Assembly: GCA_902825965.1 (NCBI GenBank)
Contig: CADEDA010000013.1
Location: forward strand, 19,630 to 83,629
DNA: 64,000 nucleotides
Source: an uncultured Gemmatimonadota bacterium
GTDB lineage: Bacteria; Gemmatimonadota; Gemmatimonadetes; Gemmatimonadales; Gemmatimonadaceae
Direction: 5' to 3'
A model generated the notes under the pieces. It worked only from the letters and a program-made list of their open reading frames with translations. It was not told the DNA's origin and made no database searches. Positions 35,445 to 46,901 of this stretch are shown here, piece by piece (position 1 is the first letter of the stretch; each line of letters opens with the position of its first letter). Position numbers and translations under genes: made by a program.

Positions 35445-36730
35445 GGCCGACGTCGAACGAGACCTGCGCGGCCGCGTGTGGGCATTCTGGTGTTAACGAC
35501 CCGATCTGGCGACGCCGGAAGAATGGCATCCGAGAGCGGTCGCCTCAGTTGTGCAATCACGTTCCGAGCAAACTCCAAGTCGGTGTCCGCAAAGCGGGCA
35601 GTGGGGTCTGCTCCAACGACCGTCGCTGTCAGTCGCACTCCTGTCAGATCGCTCTTTGACGCACGATTGGCCGAATCGATTTCGCGAAGAAACTGCATAG
35701 CGCGCGCGACATCTGTGGTAGTCGCACTCGAATGGAATCGAACACGATCGAAGGCATGAGACGCCGGCCCGCGCCCGAAAATCACGGTTCCGGGGGCGAC
35801 GCGAACGTCATCAAACTGCAATGAAATCGCCGAGTTGCTCGCGACGCGCCCTGCTCTCGCGTCCGACGAGGCAACCGAGGAGTAGGTGTTCTCGGGCGCC
35901 TGAACACCTTCGGGACGCGTCAAACTCATTGACCCCGCTGGCGCGCACACTTCGACGACTTCCGACCACCAGATCTCCCACGTTAACCCGCCGTCATAGC
36001 TGATCTCAATAAACCAGAGTTCATCCCAGCAAACGACGTTCCCGGTTCCACCGCCACCTCCACCGCCAGTTCCTGGGTCGCCGCATGGTGGGTCGACGAC
36101 CCCATCCCCAAGAGCAGGAGCGTCGCTATTCGCGGCTCGCGCGGACCGAAACTCATCGTTGGTGCACGGGTCGTCTTCGAACTCGCAGATACGCTCGTCG
36201 CTCAACGATTCGGAGACACGTTCAAGATTGGAGCGTACAAGCGTGTGAAGTGTGCGGGAGGTAACGTGGTTCCGTTCGATGTCGCACGAAGACCACTTCG
36301 AGGTGTCGTATCGGCACTCGTTTCCGCCCACGGTCAGACAGCCGAGGTTGCTCATCCAGCTCGGGAAGGTCAGGTATCCTGACGGGCCAGCGAACATCTT
36401 CCAGTGACCTACCATCGCGACGCCACCGATCTCATTCTCGTCGGCGAAGTAACTACCAGTCAGAATCTCCCACTCCCCTTCACCCATGAAGATTCTATTC
36501 GTTCCACACGCCCAAGAGCCTTGACCCAATCCGCACCCACCGAACTGCTGGAGCAGATCCGACGTCGCGCCGGCGACCTCGAGCACCGGACGAGCCTCCC
36601 TCGGTGCAGCGACCACTGACTCCGAAGCGCAGCCGAGGCTCAAGAGTACGAACGCGGAGACTGAGACACAGAGAAGCGCCCTGCGAGATAGTGGCGCGGT
36701 GCCGCGACGTTCTTCGCAATGGTTGTACAA
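35441..36730 (-). CDS. Cysteine-containing exported lipoprotein in the island
   Basis: 429-aa predicted lipoprotein with lipobox LSLGC after RRALLCVSVSAFVLL. The mature region has many cysteines (GGCGLGQGSWACG, LGCLTVGGNECRYD, SSCDIERN, ICEFEDDPC), a Gly-rich spacer and a beta-rich C-terminal half. No family recognised. TTG 36730 is chosen because GGAGG lies 4 nt upstream and the lipobox then falls about 30 residues in; an open frame to 36814 adds no signal. The pair 35441/34215 has low GC and is bracketed by IS remnants, a sign of transfer. Confidence 0.7.
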   Translation of the reverse strand: MYNHCEERRGTAPLSRRALLCVSVSAFVLLSLGCASESVVAAPREARPVLEVAGATSDLLQQFGGCGLGQGSWACGTNRIFMGEGEWEILTGSYFADENEIGGVAMVGHWKMFAGPSGYLTFPSWMSNLGCLTVGGNECRYDTSKWSSCDIERNHVTSRTLHTLVRSNLERVSESLSDERICEFEDDPCTNDEFRSARAANSDAPALGDGVVDPPCGDPGTGGGGGGGTGNVVCWDELWFIEISYDGGLTWEIWWSEVVEVCAPAGSMSLTRPEGVQAPENTYSSVASSDARAGRVASNSAISLQFDDVRVAPGTVIFGRGPASHAFDRVRFHSSATTTDVARAMQFLREIDSANRASKSDLTGVRLTATVVGADPTARFADTDLEFARNVIAQLRRPLSDAILPASPDRVVNTRMPTRGRAGLVRRRP

Positions 36731-36835
36731 TGTGCCTCCGCGAGAATGTGGATGCCAAAATCGTACGCATGGGTCTACAATGGCGCAAGTTGAGCTCGCC
36801 TTGACTGGCGGCACGTTTCGTGACTCTGTTAGGCA

Positions 36836-37600
36836 GCAGTGGCAAACGAGCTCGGAGTCGACGTGCAGGAAGCCGAGATCCTGCGACGCGAGGCGATTGA
36901 AGCGTAGCAGCAGCGGGCCCGCGCGATTGAGCTACGCGAAGGGCCGCTCGACGACCCATCGATTGCGACCAAGACGATCCTTCGATCCGATACGGCGTCG
37001 CGCGATCCGCGGCCGGAGGCCGCGTGCCCAGCACGCCGCGCGACACTTCTTTCCTTGTCTGCGTGCGCTTTGCCGGGCCGACGCTGCGGGCGGCCGCAGC
37101 TACGGCAGCGCGGCGCGGGGATCGCATCGAGCGGTTCCGTGAAGAGTTGACTGTCGTGGACACTTGCCTTCGTCAGCCGGACCGCCAACGGGGTGCCTTG
37201 GCCGTCGACCACAGGGTGGCGTTTGCAGCCCGAACGGCCGTTGTTCGTTGGTTTCGGACCAGTGCCGCTGCCCCCTCTCTTGCCCGTGACCATTGAGCTT
37301 TCGAGCGCGGCGCGGCTCCCCTCGATTTCGTCGGCCCAGGCCAAGTACTGCGGCAGCACCACGTGCAGAACCCCCCATCGGCCTTGCCGCGTCCACCAGC
37401 GGAAGCGCCGCCAACACCTCCACCCGCTGCCGCAGCCATCTCCAACGGAAGCAGTTGCCACGGGAGTCGGGTTCGCAGCACGAACAGGATGACGGCGAAG
37501 ACCCGGCAGTTGCTCACGCGTGGTCGACCGCCGGTCTTGCCTATCTTGCGCTCACGCGCCTGGAGCGGCGCGACCACAGCCCGGAGCGCGCCGTCGACGA
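36836..37600 (-). pseudogene. IS5-type transposase pseudogene
   Basis: Broken DDE transposase of the IS5 group read right to left. Frame 1 holds the N-terminus (LVDGALRAVVAPL ... GGRPRVSNCRVFAVILFVLR, LPWQLLPLEM). After about 37440 it continues in a second frame (GGSGTGPKPTNNGRSG, PVVDGQGTPLAVRLTKASVH, LDAIPAP). After about 37080 it continues in a third (LGRNRWVVERPFA, an in-frame TAG, LNRAGPLLLRF, ASQDLGFLHV). At least two frameshifts and one nonsense codon abolish function. No clear terminal inverted repeats were found by eye. Confidence 0.85.
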
Positions 37601-37865
37601 GAGGCTCATGCCCTCCAGACGACTTCACACTCCCCAATTGAAGCGCACTCTCAATGGGAGAACTCTTGACAGGAACGCAGGACGAACGGCTGTTGAGCGC
37701 CAACGAAGGCCGCGAAGCTGCTCGGAATGCCGTTGGCCCGGCTTCGGCAGAGCGATGTCCATGCGTCCGGCTCGGCCGTAGTCGGCTCTACCGCAGCGCC
37801 GAGATCCGTACGTACATCAGTCGCCGCGTCAGCGAGTAGGGACGAACCATGCCAAGGGAGGAGAC

Positions 37866-38956
37866 TTGATACCATTTCTGCGGGGCAAGCTCGGCTACGA
37901 CAAGTGGCGAACGCCTGACGGTGCGTGGAGTCAGCTCGCGACGGGCACGCGCGACCGGCGCATCGCCACCGAGTATGCGCGGATGATCGAGCGCATGGAG
38001 CAGCGGGATTCCCAAGATTCGGACCTCATTCTCGCCGTCTGCGCGAAGCCGCCTCGCCTAAGAGTCGAAGACCTCCTCAGCGCGTTCCGTGCCGGCGCGC
38101 CCTCTGCAATTCGCGCGCGGCTGAACGACGAGGATCTTGATCCTTGGGGAGATCGCTGGCTCAGCTCACGAGAAGCCGGCCTGGCACCCGACACGTCGGC
38201 ACACTACCGCGTGCATATTCGGCACTTCATCCCTGCTGGCACGCCGTTCTGGCTAACGGCCTTCACGACGCCGTTCGTGCGGTCGGGGCTCGACGGGCTC
38301 GACAAGTTGCCGGGCACCAAGCGCAAGTAGCGCGCCGCCCTAGTCGCGTTCTTTCCAATTTGGAACGGTGCGACGTACTGACCGAAACCCCGGTTGCGCG
38401 CGCGAGAGTTGGCGGGGCATTCGTCGTGCGCGACCGACGAATCAATAGGGCGAGCGTCCTCAGGACCCTCGCGCCTCGACCCGGCCATACAGGCCGTCGT
38501 AGCGACTCTCCGCGACTCCGGGGCAGCCCTCTCGCAGCCCTGGCAGTCAAGGTCAGCGACGTGAAAGAAGTGTCAACGCAGTTGCAGTTCTGGCACGGCG
38601 AGACGAAATGTCGGAACCGAGCGGTCTTCGTGCAGATGCGGGCATGGCGATAGTTATTGGACAGCCTGGAGCGAGCCCGCTCGGCGAATTCGGATCCCGA
38701 TGCCCTGCTCTTCCCCTCGGTCAATCGCTGGACACCCAGCGACAGGTTCCGCCAAGCTTGCGCGGCCGTCGGGGTAGTGAACCACTCCCTGCGCGATGCT
38801 CGGCACGGCTTCGCAGTCGGCATGCTGAAAGCCGGTGCCAGTCCTGCCGCGGTCCTACGCCAGCTCGGACACACCAAGACGGCGCTCGTGCATCGCGTGG
38901 GCGGCGGGTACATATCTGCCGGCGCTGAGGTCCTGGACGGTCAAGCCAAGGTCTAG
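37866..38956 (+). pseudogene. Broken tyrosine recombinase (integrase)
   Basis: Phage/island-type integrase spread over three frames. The N-terminal arm and core-binding part is 37866-38330 (FLRGKLGYDKWRTPDGAW, LAPDTSAHYRVHIRHFIPAG), ending in a premature stop. The middle is in another frame (LSNLERCDVLTETPVAR near 38360; ALAVKVSDVKEVSTQ near 38540). The catalytic C-terminus is at 38657-38956 (HSLRDARHGFAVG, LRQLGHTKTALVHRV, GGGY). The HxxR, LGH and Tyr elements are still visible. It ends about 160 nt from the 3' end of tRNA-Met, the usual site for such elements. Confidence 0.85.
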
Positions 38957-39119
38957 CGGTTCCATGACGGGGAAAGTTCCGCGCGACGCCACCGCAGAGG
39001 AATCCCCCACGACAGAACCCCGTGCTGCCAATCATGGGGCAGCCGTCGCCACAAACGCCGACGGCCTGCGCGGGGCGATGCCCGGGCAAGCCGTTGGGTG
39101 TGCCTGACTTGAACGACGA

Positions 39120-39193
39120 TAGCTGGGGCGGGACTCGAACCCGCGACCCCGGCATTATGAGTGCCGTGCTCTAACCAGCTGAGCTACCCAGCC
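39120..39193 (-). tRNA. tRNA-Met (CAT), elongator
   Basis: Full cloverleaf on the minus strand: acceptor GGCTGGG, D-stem GCTC with GGTTA loop, anticodon loop CTCATAA, T-arm GCGGG-TTCGAGT-CCCGC; no encoded CCA. The body closely matches bacterial elongator Met tRNAs. Its 3' end faces the broken integrase. Confidence 0.93.
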
Positions 39194-39323
39194 GCATCCG
39201 GCCGAACCCTCGGCCAGCGACAATACCAGCCACAAAACATAAAGCCTCCTACCCGGCCCACCAACCCCGCCGAATCGTCGTGCGGTCCGTCGGCCGACAT
39301 CCCGCATCCAAAACGCATCCAAA

Positions 39324-39357
39324 ACGACAGGGCGCTCCCGAAGGAGCGCCCTGTCGT
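39324..39357 (-). terminator. Strong hairpin downstream of tRNA-fMet
   Basis: A perfect 15-bp stem (ACGACAGGGCGCTCC / GGAGCGCCCTGTCGT) with a 4-nt loop. On the minus strand it follows tRNA-fMet and is trailed by TTTT and a tandem GGATGCGTTTT copy, consistent with an intrinsic terminator or processing site between the two tRNA genes. Confidence 0.75.
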
Positions 39358-39367
39358 CTTGGATCCA

Positions 39368-39441
<74 letters not shown>

Positions 39442-39483
39442 GTAGTCCTCATAACCTAGTCGCTCGCGCGGGGAAATCAAGCC

Positions 39484-39568
39484 TGAGGTGTGAGGTGTAG
39501 GCTCAGCGAAGCGACGGACACCGCGCCCGCATCGCGGCCCCTCACACCTCCCACCTCACACCTCCCAC
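39484..39568 (-). repeat. Inverted pair of GGTGTGA-type heptamer arrays after ftsB
   Basis: Minus strand: right after the ftsB stop come four heptamers (GGTGGGA/GGTGTGA alternating, 39568-39542). After about 40 nt the complementary motif CCTCACACCTC follows (39495-39485). The 11-nt arms can pair as a hairpin and may terminate ftsB transcription. Confidence 0.75.
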
Positions 39569-39946
39569 CTACTTCTCAAGGAACCGATACAGCATCTCCC
39601 GGTCCCCCTTCACCATCCCGAACTCCTCCCGGGCCAACTTCTCCTGCATCACCGGGTCGGTCTCCACCGACTTCTTGTACACCTTGAGTCGCTCCACCTC
39701 GGCGGCGAGCGAATCCACCGCACGGCGTTCGCGCTGCAGCTGCGCGCGCTGGCGGATCAGGTCGGTGCTGCCGTATTCGCCACCCTGCACGGCGAAGGTC
39801 ACCACCGCCAGGCCGAAGCAGGCGATCACCACCCGCCCGATGATCTGCTTGTTGGTGAGCGGCTCGCCCGGCGCGCGGCGGCGGGGGGCAGCGGCGGACT
39901 TGCCGCGCCCTGCGCCCGCCGACGTGCCGCCGCGCTTGGTCGCCAC
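39569..39946 (-). CDS. ftsB: FtsB/DivIC-type septum formation initiator
   Basis: 125-aa bitopic division protein. A basic Ala/Gly/Arg-rich cytoplasmic tail (1-34) precedes one TM (IIGRVVIACFGLAVVTFAVQG, about 36-56) and a coiled coil (LIRQRAQLQRERRAVDSLAAEVERL). The conserved end YKKSVETDPVMQEKLAREEF and GMVKGDREMLYRF is typical of FtsB/DivIC, which joins FtsL and FtsQ in the divisome. The N-terminal tail is longer than in E. coli FtsB. It starts GTG 39946, 8 nt after eno, the usual eno-ftsB order. Confidence 0.9.
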   Translation of the reverse strand: MATKRGGTSAGAGRGKSAAAPRRRAPGEPLTNKQIIGRVVIACFGLAVVTFAVQGGEYGSTDLIRQRAQLQRERRAVDSLAAEVERLKVYKKSVETDPVMQEKLAREEFGMVKGDREMLYRFLEK

Positions 39947-39954
39947 GCGGCGGC

Positions 39955-42044
<2,090 letters not shown>

Positions 42045-42046
42045 GG

Positions 42047-43057
42047 TCAGCGGTCCGGCGGGGCGAAGTGATCGAAGGCGCGTCCGGTGGCCGGCATGCT
42101 GACGCGCTGCCCTGCCTGCTCGGCGACGACCTCGCCGACGGCGGCGCCGATGGCAGCGGCCTCAGGCTGGCCGCGTGGCGTCACGGCCTCGACGCGTCCG
42201 ACGGCGGTGAGGGCGAGGTCGGCGTTGGCTGCACGGAACTCGCGGGCGAACGCGTCGGCGTCCGACACGGGGGCGGCGACCAGCAGCTCGTACTCCTCGC
42301 CGCTGGCCAGCGCCTGTGCGACCGTCACGTCGGCCACGCGCGGGATGGCATCGAGCCGCAGCACGCAGCGCACGCTGCTCGCGGCAGCGAGATGCGCGAT
42401 GTCGCCACGCAGGCCATCGGAGAGGTCGATCGCCGCATGCGCGCCGTGCGCGGCGAGCCAACGCCCGGCCGCGATGCGCGCGTCCGGCCGGGCGAACCGC
42501 GCGCGGTCCGCGGCCCGCGGTGGCGTCCCGCCCAGCCAGGCGGACAATGCCGCGCCCGGACCACCGAGGGCGCCGGTGACGAACAACGTGTCGCCGGGCA
42601 CGGCGGCGGCACGGGTGAGGGCGGTCCGTGTGTGCCCGAGCACGGTGATGGTGAGCGCGAGCCGATCGCCGTCGGTGACGTCGCCACCGACGATGGGTGC
42701 CGCATGCCGCTCCACCGCGTCGCCGATGCCGTGGGCCAGCGCCGGCAGCTCGGCCCGCCAGGACCTGGGGACCGTGAGCGCGAGCAGCACGCCCAGCGGC
42801 GCGGCACCCATCGCCGCGAGGTCGGAGAGTGCGGCCATCGTCGCGCGCCAGCCGATCTCCTCGCTGCTCAGCCACTCCCGCCGGAAGTGCACCGTCTCGA
42901 CGCTGGAGTCGGTGCTGACCACCAGCCGATCGCCCGCCGGCACGTCCAGCAAGGCCGCGTCATCGCCGATGCCGATGGCCCGTGCACCCCACTTGTCGAG
43001 CAGCGCCCGCACGGCGTCGAACTCGGCGCCAGGCCCCAGCGTGAGGTGGCGGCTCAT
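42047..43057 (-). CDS. thiL: Thiamine-monophosphate kinase
   Basis: 336 aa; phosphorylates thiamine monophosphate to the diphosphate cofactor. Family features: IGDDAALLDVP, LVVSTDSSVETVHFRREWLS, WRATMAALSDLAAMGA, APIVGGDVTDGDRLALT, GALGGPGAALSAW and AAIDLSDGLRGDI. The Mg-binding Asp cluster is intact. The start overlaps the nnrDE stop by 4 nt (ATGA). Confidence 0.95.
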   Translation of the reverse strand: MSRHLTLGPGAEFDAVRALLDKWGARAIGIGDDAALLDVPAGDRLVVSTDSSVETVHFRREWLSSEEIGWRATMAALSDLAAMGAAPLGVLLALTVPRSWRAELPALAHGIGDAVERHAAPIVGGDVTDGDRLALTITVLGHTRTALTRAAAVPGDTLFVTGALGGPGAALSAWLGGTPPRAADRARFARPDARIAAGRWLAAHGAHAAIDLSDGLRGDIAHLAAASSVRCVLRLDAIPRVADVTVAQALASGEEYELLVAAPVSDADAFAREFRAANADLALTAVGRVEAVTPRGQPEAAAIGAAVGEVVAEQAGQRVSMPATGRAFDHFAPPDR

Positions 43058-44622
43058 CGCTGGCGACCGGTGGCGCGCAGCTCATTGAGCACGGGCGCCA
43101 CGGGTGCGGGATCCGCGAGGGTCCACACGTCGCGCAGTGCCTCGACCACGTCCTGCAGCGAGGCACCGCGCACCGAACCCAGCTCGGCCGCCCGCTCGCC
43201 GGCGCGCCCGTGGATCCAGGCGCCGCTGGTGCCGGCGGCGAAGGGGTCGAGTGTCTGCCCGAGCAACGTGGCGACGATGCCCGCGAGCACGTCGCCGCTG
43301 CCGGCGGTGCCGAGTGTGGGGGCGCCGGCCGCGGACACCGCGACGCGGCCGTCCGGCGCGGAGATGATCGTCGGCGGACCCTTGAGCACCACGGTCGCCC
43401 CGAGCGTCTTGGCGAGCTCGGCGCCGATCTCGAACCGCCGTTCGAGCACCACCTGCGGATCGAGCCGCAGCAATCGCGCGGCCTCGATGGGATGCGGCGT
43501 GACGATCGCCGGCCGCGAACCCAGCAGCGTGCCGAGCGAGCGCGGTTCCCCTTCGAAGACGTTGAGGGCGTCGGCGTCGAGCAGCACCGGGCCATGGAAG
43601 GCCACGAGCAGGCGTTCGACGAGGGCGCGCGTCATCGCGGTGCGGCCGAGCCCGGGGCCGAGCAGCAGCACGTGCGCCCAGTTGAGCACGCGCTCCTGGT
43701 CCTCACCGGTGACAGGCCAGCGTGCGGCCATGGTGTCGGGGAGTGCCGCCTGCACCACGGGGACGTTCTGCGGGTTCACGAGCAACTGCACCATGCCGAT
43801 GCCGCTGCGCATCGCACCACGGGCCGCGAGCATGGGGGCGCCGGCCATGCCATCACCGCCACCGACGATGGCGAGGCGACGTCGGACGCCCTTGTGCGCG
43901 TCGCTGGGAATCGGTGGGATGGCCTTCCGCACCCAGGCCGCATCGACGAGTTGCGGTGAGGGGTCCGAGGAGGGGGCCGCCGTGAGCCCGATGTCGAGCG
44001 TGGCGATGGCACCCGCCTCGTCGCGACGGAGCAGCAGACCGCGCTTGAGCGTGCCGTAGGTGCAGGTGAGCGTGGCCTTCACCACCGCCCCGCCGGCCCC
44101 CGTGGTCGGGTCCATGCCGCTCGGCAGGTCGAGCGCGACCACGCGTGCACCGCGCACCCCGAAGGCGTTGACCCGCGCGATCGCGGCGGCGGGATCGCCG
44201 CTGGCCTCGCCGCTGCTTCCGGTGCCGAGGATGCCGTCCACGATGACCGCCGGGAACCGGCCATCCGACGCCGCCGCGAGCGACTGTGCGTGCGCCTGCA
44301 CGACCTCGAGCGCGGGTTGTGCGGTGCGCTGGGCGCGTTGCGCGTCGTCGGACTTGGGGACACCGAGCGACTCCACGAGCACCGGGCAGCCGGCGGCCGC
44401 GAGCGCCCCGGCGACGACCCAGGCATCACCGCCGTTGTTGCCCGTTCCGGCGAGCACGAGTGCGCCCGCGCTGACGACCTCCGGGAAACGGCGGAGGATC
44501 TCCCGCGCCGTGGCGTCGCCGGCCGCGCGCATGAGCGCGTAGGACTCGATCCCGGCAGCGACGGCAGCCGCCTCGCGGGCCGCCGCCTGCGCGGCCGTCG
44601 CGACGCGGACCGGTGTACTCAC
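43054..44622 (-). CDS. nnr: Bifunctional NAD(P)HX epimerase / ADP-dependent NAD(P)HX dehydratase
   Basis: 522-aa metabolite-repair enzyme. The N-terminal YjeF_N epimerase domain (about 1-215) has AGTGNNGGDAWVVAGAL and VIVDGILGTGSSGEA. The C-terminal ribokinase-like dehydratase domain (about 225-515) has AIVGGGDGMAGAPMLAARGA, VLLDADALNVF and GTAGSGDVLAGIVATLLGQ. It repairs damaged NADHX and NADPHX. GTG 44622 overlaps the stop of the Minf_1886 gene by 4 nt (GTGA). A longer start at 44643 is possible but overlaps more. Confidence 0.95.
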   Translation of the reverse strand: MSTPVRVATAAQAAAREAAAVAAGIESYALMRAAGDATAREILRRFPEVVSAGALVLAGTGNNGGDAWVVAGALAAAGCPVLVESLGVPKSDDAQRAQRTAQPALEVVQAHAQSLAAASDGRFPAVIVDGILGTGSSGEASGDPAAAIARVNAFGVRGARVVALDLPSGMDPTTGAGGAVVKATLTCTYGTLKRGLLLRRDEAGAIATLDIGLTAAPSSDPSPQLVDAAWVRKAIPPIPSDAHKGVRRRLAIVGGGDGMAGAPMLAARGAMRSGIGMVQLLVNPQNVPVVQAALPDTMAARWPVTGEDQERVLNWAHVLLLGPGLGRTAMTRALVERLLVAFHGPVLLDADALNVFEGEPRSLGTLLGSRPAIVTPHPIEAARLLRLDPQVVLERRFEIGAELAKTLGATVVLKGPPTIISAPDGRVAVSAAGAPTLGTAGSGDVLAGIVATLLGQTLDPFAAGTSGAWIHGRAGERAAELGSVRGASLQDVVEALRDVWTLADPAPVAPVLNELRATGRQR

Positions 44623-45008
44623 GCGCTCGGCGCCGCGTTCCACGGATAGTCGCGGTCGAACGCGTCGCGGAAGTCGAAGACGTCGATGAAGTCTTCCTTG
44701 TTGTCCTCGGGCTGCTTCATGAGCAGCCCCACGTCGACCAGCGTGAAGACGATCTCGCCGATGTCGAGTGTCTCCTTCACACCCCAGTGCTCGAGGACCT
44801 CGCGCGCGAGCACCCCGTACCGCGCCAGCGCCAGGTCACGGCAGCCCTCCGCCAGCTCGCGCCCCGTCAGGTGACGCCGCTCGGGCAGGCGCTGCTGGCA
44901 GAACTCGAGGGCCGCCAGGACCCACAGGTACGCGCGCTCGTCGTAACGAGGCTCGCGCAACCTGATGCGGTCCATGACGCCGTCGCGAAACGCGAGTTCG
45001 GGAGGCAA
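44619..45008 (-). CDS. Minf_1886 family protein
   Basis: About 129 aa, a small conserved protein family of unknown function. Recognisable pattern: RIRLREPRYDERAYLWVLAA, HLTGRELAEGCRDLALARYG, VLEHWGVKETLDIGEIVFTL and FIDVFDFRDAFDRDYPW. TTG 45008 is a tentative start: upstream sequence is the heptamer array, so the frame open to 45137 is not real coding. It lies between glyA and nnr in the operon. Confidence 0.82.
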   Translation of the reverse strand: MPPELAFRDGVMDRIRLREPRYDERAYLWVLAALEFCQQRLPERRHLTGRELAEGCRDLALARYGVLAREVLEHWGVKETLDIGEIVFTLVDVGLLMKQPEDNKEDFIDVFDFRDAFDRDYPWNAAPSA

Positions 45009-45016
45009 TTCCTTGG

Positions 45017-45051
45017 GGTGGGAGGTGTGAGGTGGGAGGTCTGAGGTGTGG
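45017..45051. repeat. GGTGTGA-family heptamer array before the Minf_1886 gene
   Basis: Five heptamers in + orientation (GGTGGGA, GGTGTGA, GGTGGGA, GGTCTGA, GGTGTGG) lie 8 nt upstream of the tentative start of the minus-strand Minf_1886 gene. Its mRNA leader therefore reads CACCTCC-like, the complement of the form seen after other stop codons. Confidence 0.85.
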
Positions 45052-45093
45052 GACGCCGCGCTGAGGCGGGCTGCACCGGAAACTTCATCCAAG

Positions 45094-45142
45094 GTCCAAT
45101 ATCCAACATCCAGCATCCAACATCCAGCATCCAACATCCACC
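45094..45142. repeat. ATCCAAC heptamer array after glyA
   Basis: Seven heptamers (GTCCAAT, then ATCCAAC and ATCCAGC alternating, then ATCCACC) occupy the 50 nt directly downstream of the glyA stop at 45144. In mRNA sense they read TGGATGT/TGGATGC, related to the TGGTGGA arrays at 55764 and 62967. Confidence 0.88.
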
Positions 45143-45143
45143 A

Positions 45144-46421
45144 TCACAGATACAACGGAAACTCCGCCGCCAACCCATGCACATCCTTCCGCACCTGCTG
45201 CGTCACGCCGGCGTCCTCGGGCGCGCTGAGCACGCGGTCGATGAGGCTCGCGATGCGCTTCATCTCCGGCTCGCGCATGCCGCGGGTGGTGACCGCGGGT
45301 GTGCCGATGCGGATGCCGCTGGTCACGAACGGTGACTGCGTCTCGCGCGGCACCGTGTTCTTGTTCACCGTGATCCCCGCGCGGTCGAGGGACTGTTCCG
45401 CGACCTTGCCCGTGAGCGACGCACTCTTGGGACGCAGGTCGGCGAGCATCAGGTGGTTGTCGGTGCCGCCCGAGACGATGTGGACCCCATGGCCCATGAG
45501 TTCGGACGCCAGCACGCGGGCGTTGGCGACCACTTGTCGGCAGTAGTCGGCGAACTTGGGATCCAGCGCCTCCTTGAACGCCACGGCCTTGGCGGCGATC
45601 ACGTGCTCCAGCGGACCGCCCTGCGTGCCGGGGAACATCGCCTTGTCGATCACCTTGGCGTGTTCGGCCTTGCAGAGGATCAGGCCGCCGCGCGGTCCGC
45701 GCAGGGTCTTGTGCGTGGTGGTCGTCACGACGTCGGCGTGTGGCACCGGATTGGGGTACACACCCGCTGCCGCGAGCCCCGCGAAGTGCGCCATGTCCAC
45801 CATGAACACCGCCCCGACCTCCCGGGCTGCCTCGGCGAACTGCGCGTAGTCGAGCACGCGGGAGTAGGCGCTGTAGCCCGCGATGATGAGCTTGGGCCGC
45901 TCGCGGCGCGCCAGCTCGCGCATGGCGGCGTAGTCGATCAGGCCTTGGTCGTTCACGCCGTAGTGCACGGCGCGGTAGTTGAGCCCCGAGAAGTTCACGG
46001 GCGAGCCGTGCGTGAGGTGGCCGCCCTGCGAGAGGTCGAGCCCCATCACCGTATCGCCGGGCTTGAGGAACGCGAGGAACACCGCCGCGTTCGCCGTCGC
46101 CCCGGAGTGCGGCTGCACGTTCGCGTGATCGGCGCCGAAGAGTTTCTTCGCGCGATCGATCGCGATCTGCTCCACCTGGTCCACGACCTCGCAGCCGCCG
46201 TAGTACCGCTTGCCCGGGAGCCCCTCGGCGTACTTGTTGGTGAGCGAGGAGCCCATGGCCTCCAGCACGGCCGGCGAGACGAAGTTCTCGCTCGCGATCA
46301 GCTCGAGGCCCTCCGATTGCCGGCGCGTCTCCTCGGCGATGAGGGCCGCGATCTCCGGGTCGGTGCCGAGCAAGGCGGCGCCGGGGAGTCGGCGGTCCCA
46401 CGTCTGGTAACCGGGCTTCAC
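45144..46421 (-). CDS. glyA: Serine hydroxymethyltransferase
   Basis: 425-aa PLP enzyme interconverting serine and glycine with tetrahydrofolate. Motifs: [76 protein letters not shown] (PLP lysine) and [18 protein letters not shown] 46421 is set by AGGAGG 4 nt upstream. An ATCCAAC-type heptamer array begins right after its stop. Confidence 0.98.
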   Translation of the reverse strand: MKPGYQTWDRRLPGAALLGTDPEIAALIAEETRRQSEGLELIASENFVSPAVLEAMGSSLTNKYAEGLPGKRYYGGCEVVDQVEQIAIDRAKKLFGADHANVQPHSGATANAAVFLAFLKPGDTVMGLDLSQGGHLTHGSPVNFSGLNYRAVHYGVNDQGLIDYAAMRELARRERPKLIIAGYSAYSRVLDYAQFAEAAREVGAVFMVDMAHFAGLAAAGVYPNPVPHADVVTTTTHKTLRGPRGGLILCKAEHAKVIDKAMFPGTQGGPLEHVIAAKAVAFKEALDPKFADYCRQVVANARVLASELMGHGVHIVSGGTDNHLMLADLRPKSASLTGKVAEQSLDRAGITVNKNTVPRETQSPFVTSGIRIGTPAVTTRGMREPEMKRIASLIDRVLSAPEDAGVTQQVRKDVHGLAAEFPLYL

Positions 46422-46455
46422 TGCACCTCCTAACAGGTCAGGGAGAGCCGAGCGC

Positions 46456-46899
46456 TCAGGTGCCGCTCGGTTCGATCTTGTCCACGCGCTTCTGGTGCCG
46501 TCCGCCCTCGAACGGCGTCTCCAGCCAGGTCTTGAGGATGCGCACGCCGTCCTCCTCGCTCACGAACCGAGCGGGCAGCACGAGCACGTTCGCGTCGTTG
46601 TGCTTGCGGGCGAGCTCGGCGATCTCGGGCGACCAGGCCACCGCGGCGCGCACGCCTGGGTGGCGGTTGGCCGCGTACGACATGCCGAGTCCGGTGCCGC
46701 AGAGCAGCACCCCGCGCGCCACCTCACCGCGCTCCACCTTCTCGGCGAGCGGGTGGGCGTAGTCGGGGTAGTCGGTGGACGCCGGCGAGTGCGTGCCGAT
46801 GTCGTCCACGTCGTACCCCATCTCCCGCAGGGCCTTGCTCAGATGCTCCTTGAGCTCGAACCCCGCGTGGTCGGAGGCGATCGGGATGCGCTCCGTCAT
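46456..46899 (-). CDS. rpiB: Ribose-5-phosphate isomerase B
   Basis: 147 aa; interconverts ribulose-5-phosphate and ribose-5-phosphate in the pentose phosphate pathway. Features: [20 protein letters not shown], the catalytic Cys in [36 protein letters not shown] and a [11 protein letters not shown] end. ATG 46899 begins 2 nt after the leucine dehydrogenase stop. Confidence 0.95.
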   Translation of the reverse strand: MTERIPIASDHAGFELKEHLSKALREMGYDVDDIGTHSPASTDYPDYAHPLAEKVERGEVARGVLLCGTGLGMSYAANRHPGVRAAVAWSPEIAELARKHNDANVLVLPARFVSEEDGVRILKTWLETPFEGGRHQKRVDKIEPSGT

Positions 46900-46901
46900 G
46901 C

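Noticed and set aside
36495..37163. 222-codon minus-strand frame across the transposase remnant
   Set aside because: It runs out of frame with the recognisable transposase segments and has no domain of its own.
39059..39105. Hairpin downstream of tRNA-Met as an intrinsic terminator
   Set aside because: An imperfect 8-bp stem can be drawn, but no T-tract follows on the minus strand.
39120..39193. tRNA-Met 3' end as a proven attachment site
   Set aside because: No second copy of the tRNA 3' end was found to the left; the integrase position is suggestive only.
45017..45142. CRISPR-like array
   Set aside because: Units are 7 nt in direct tandem with no spacers and no cas genes nearby.
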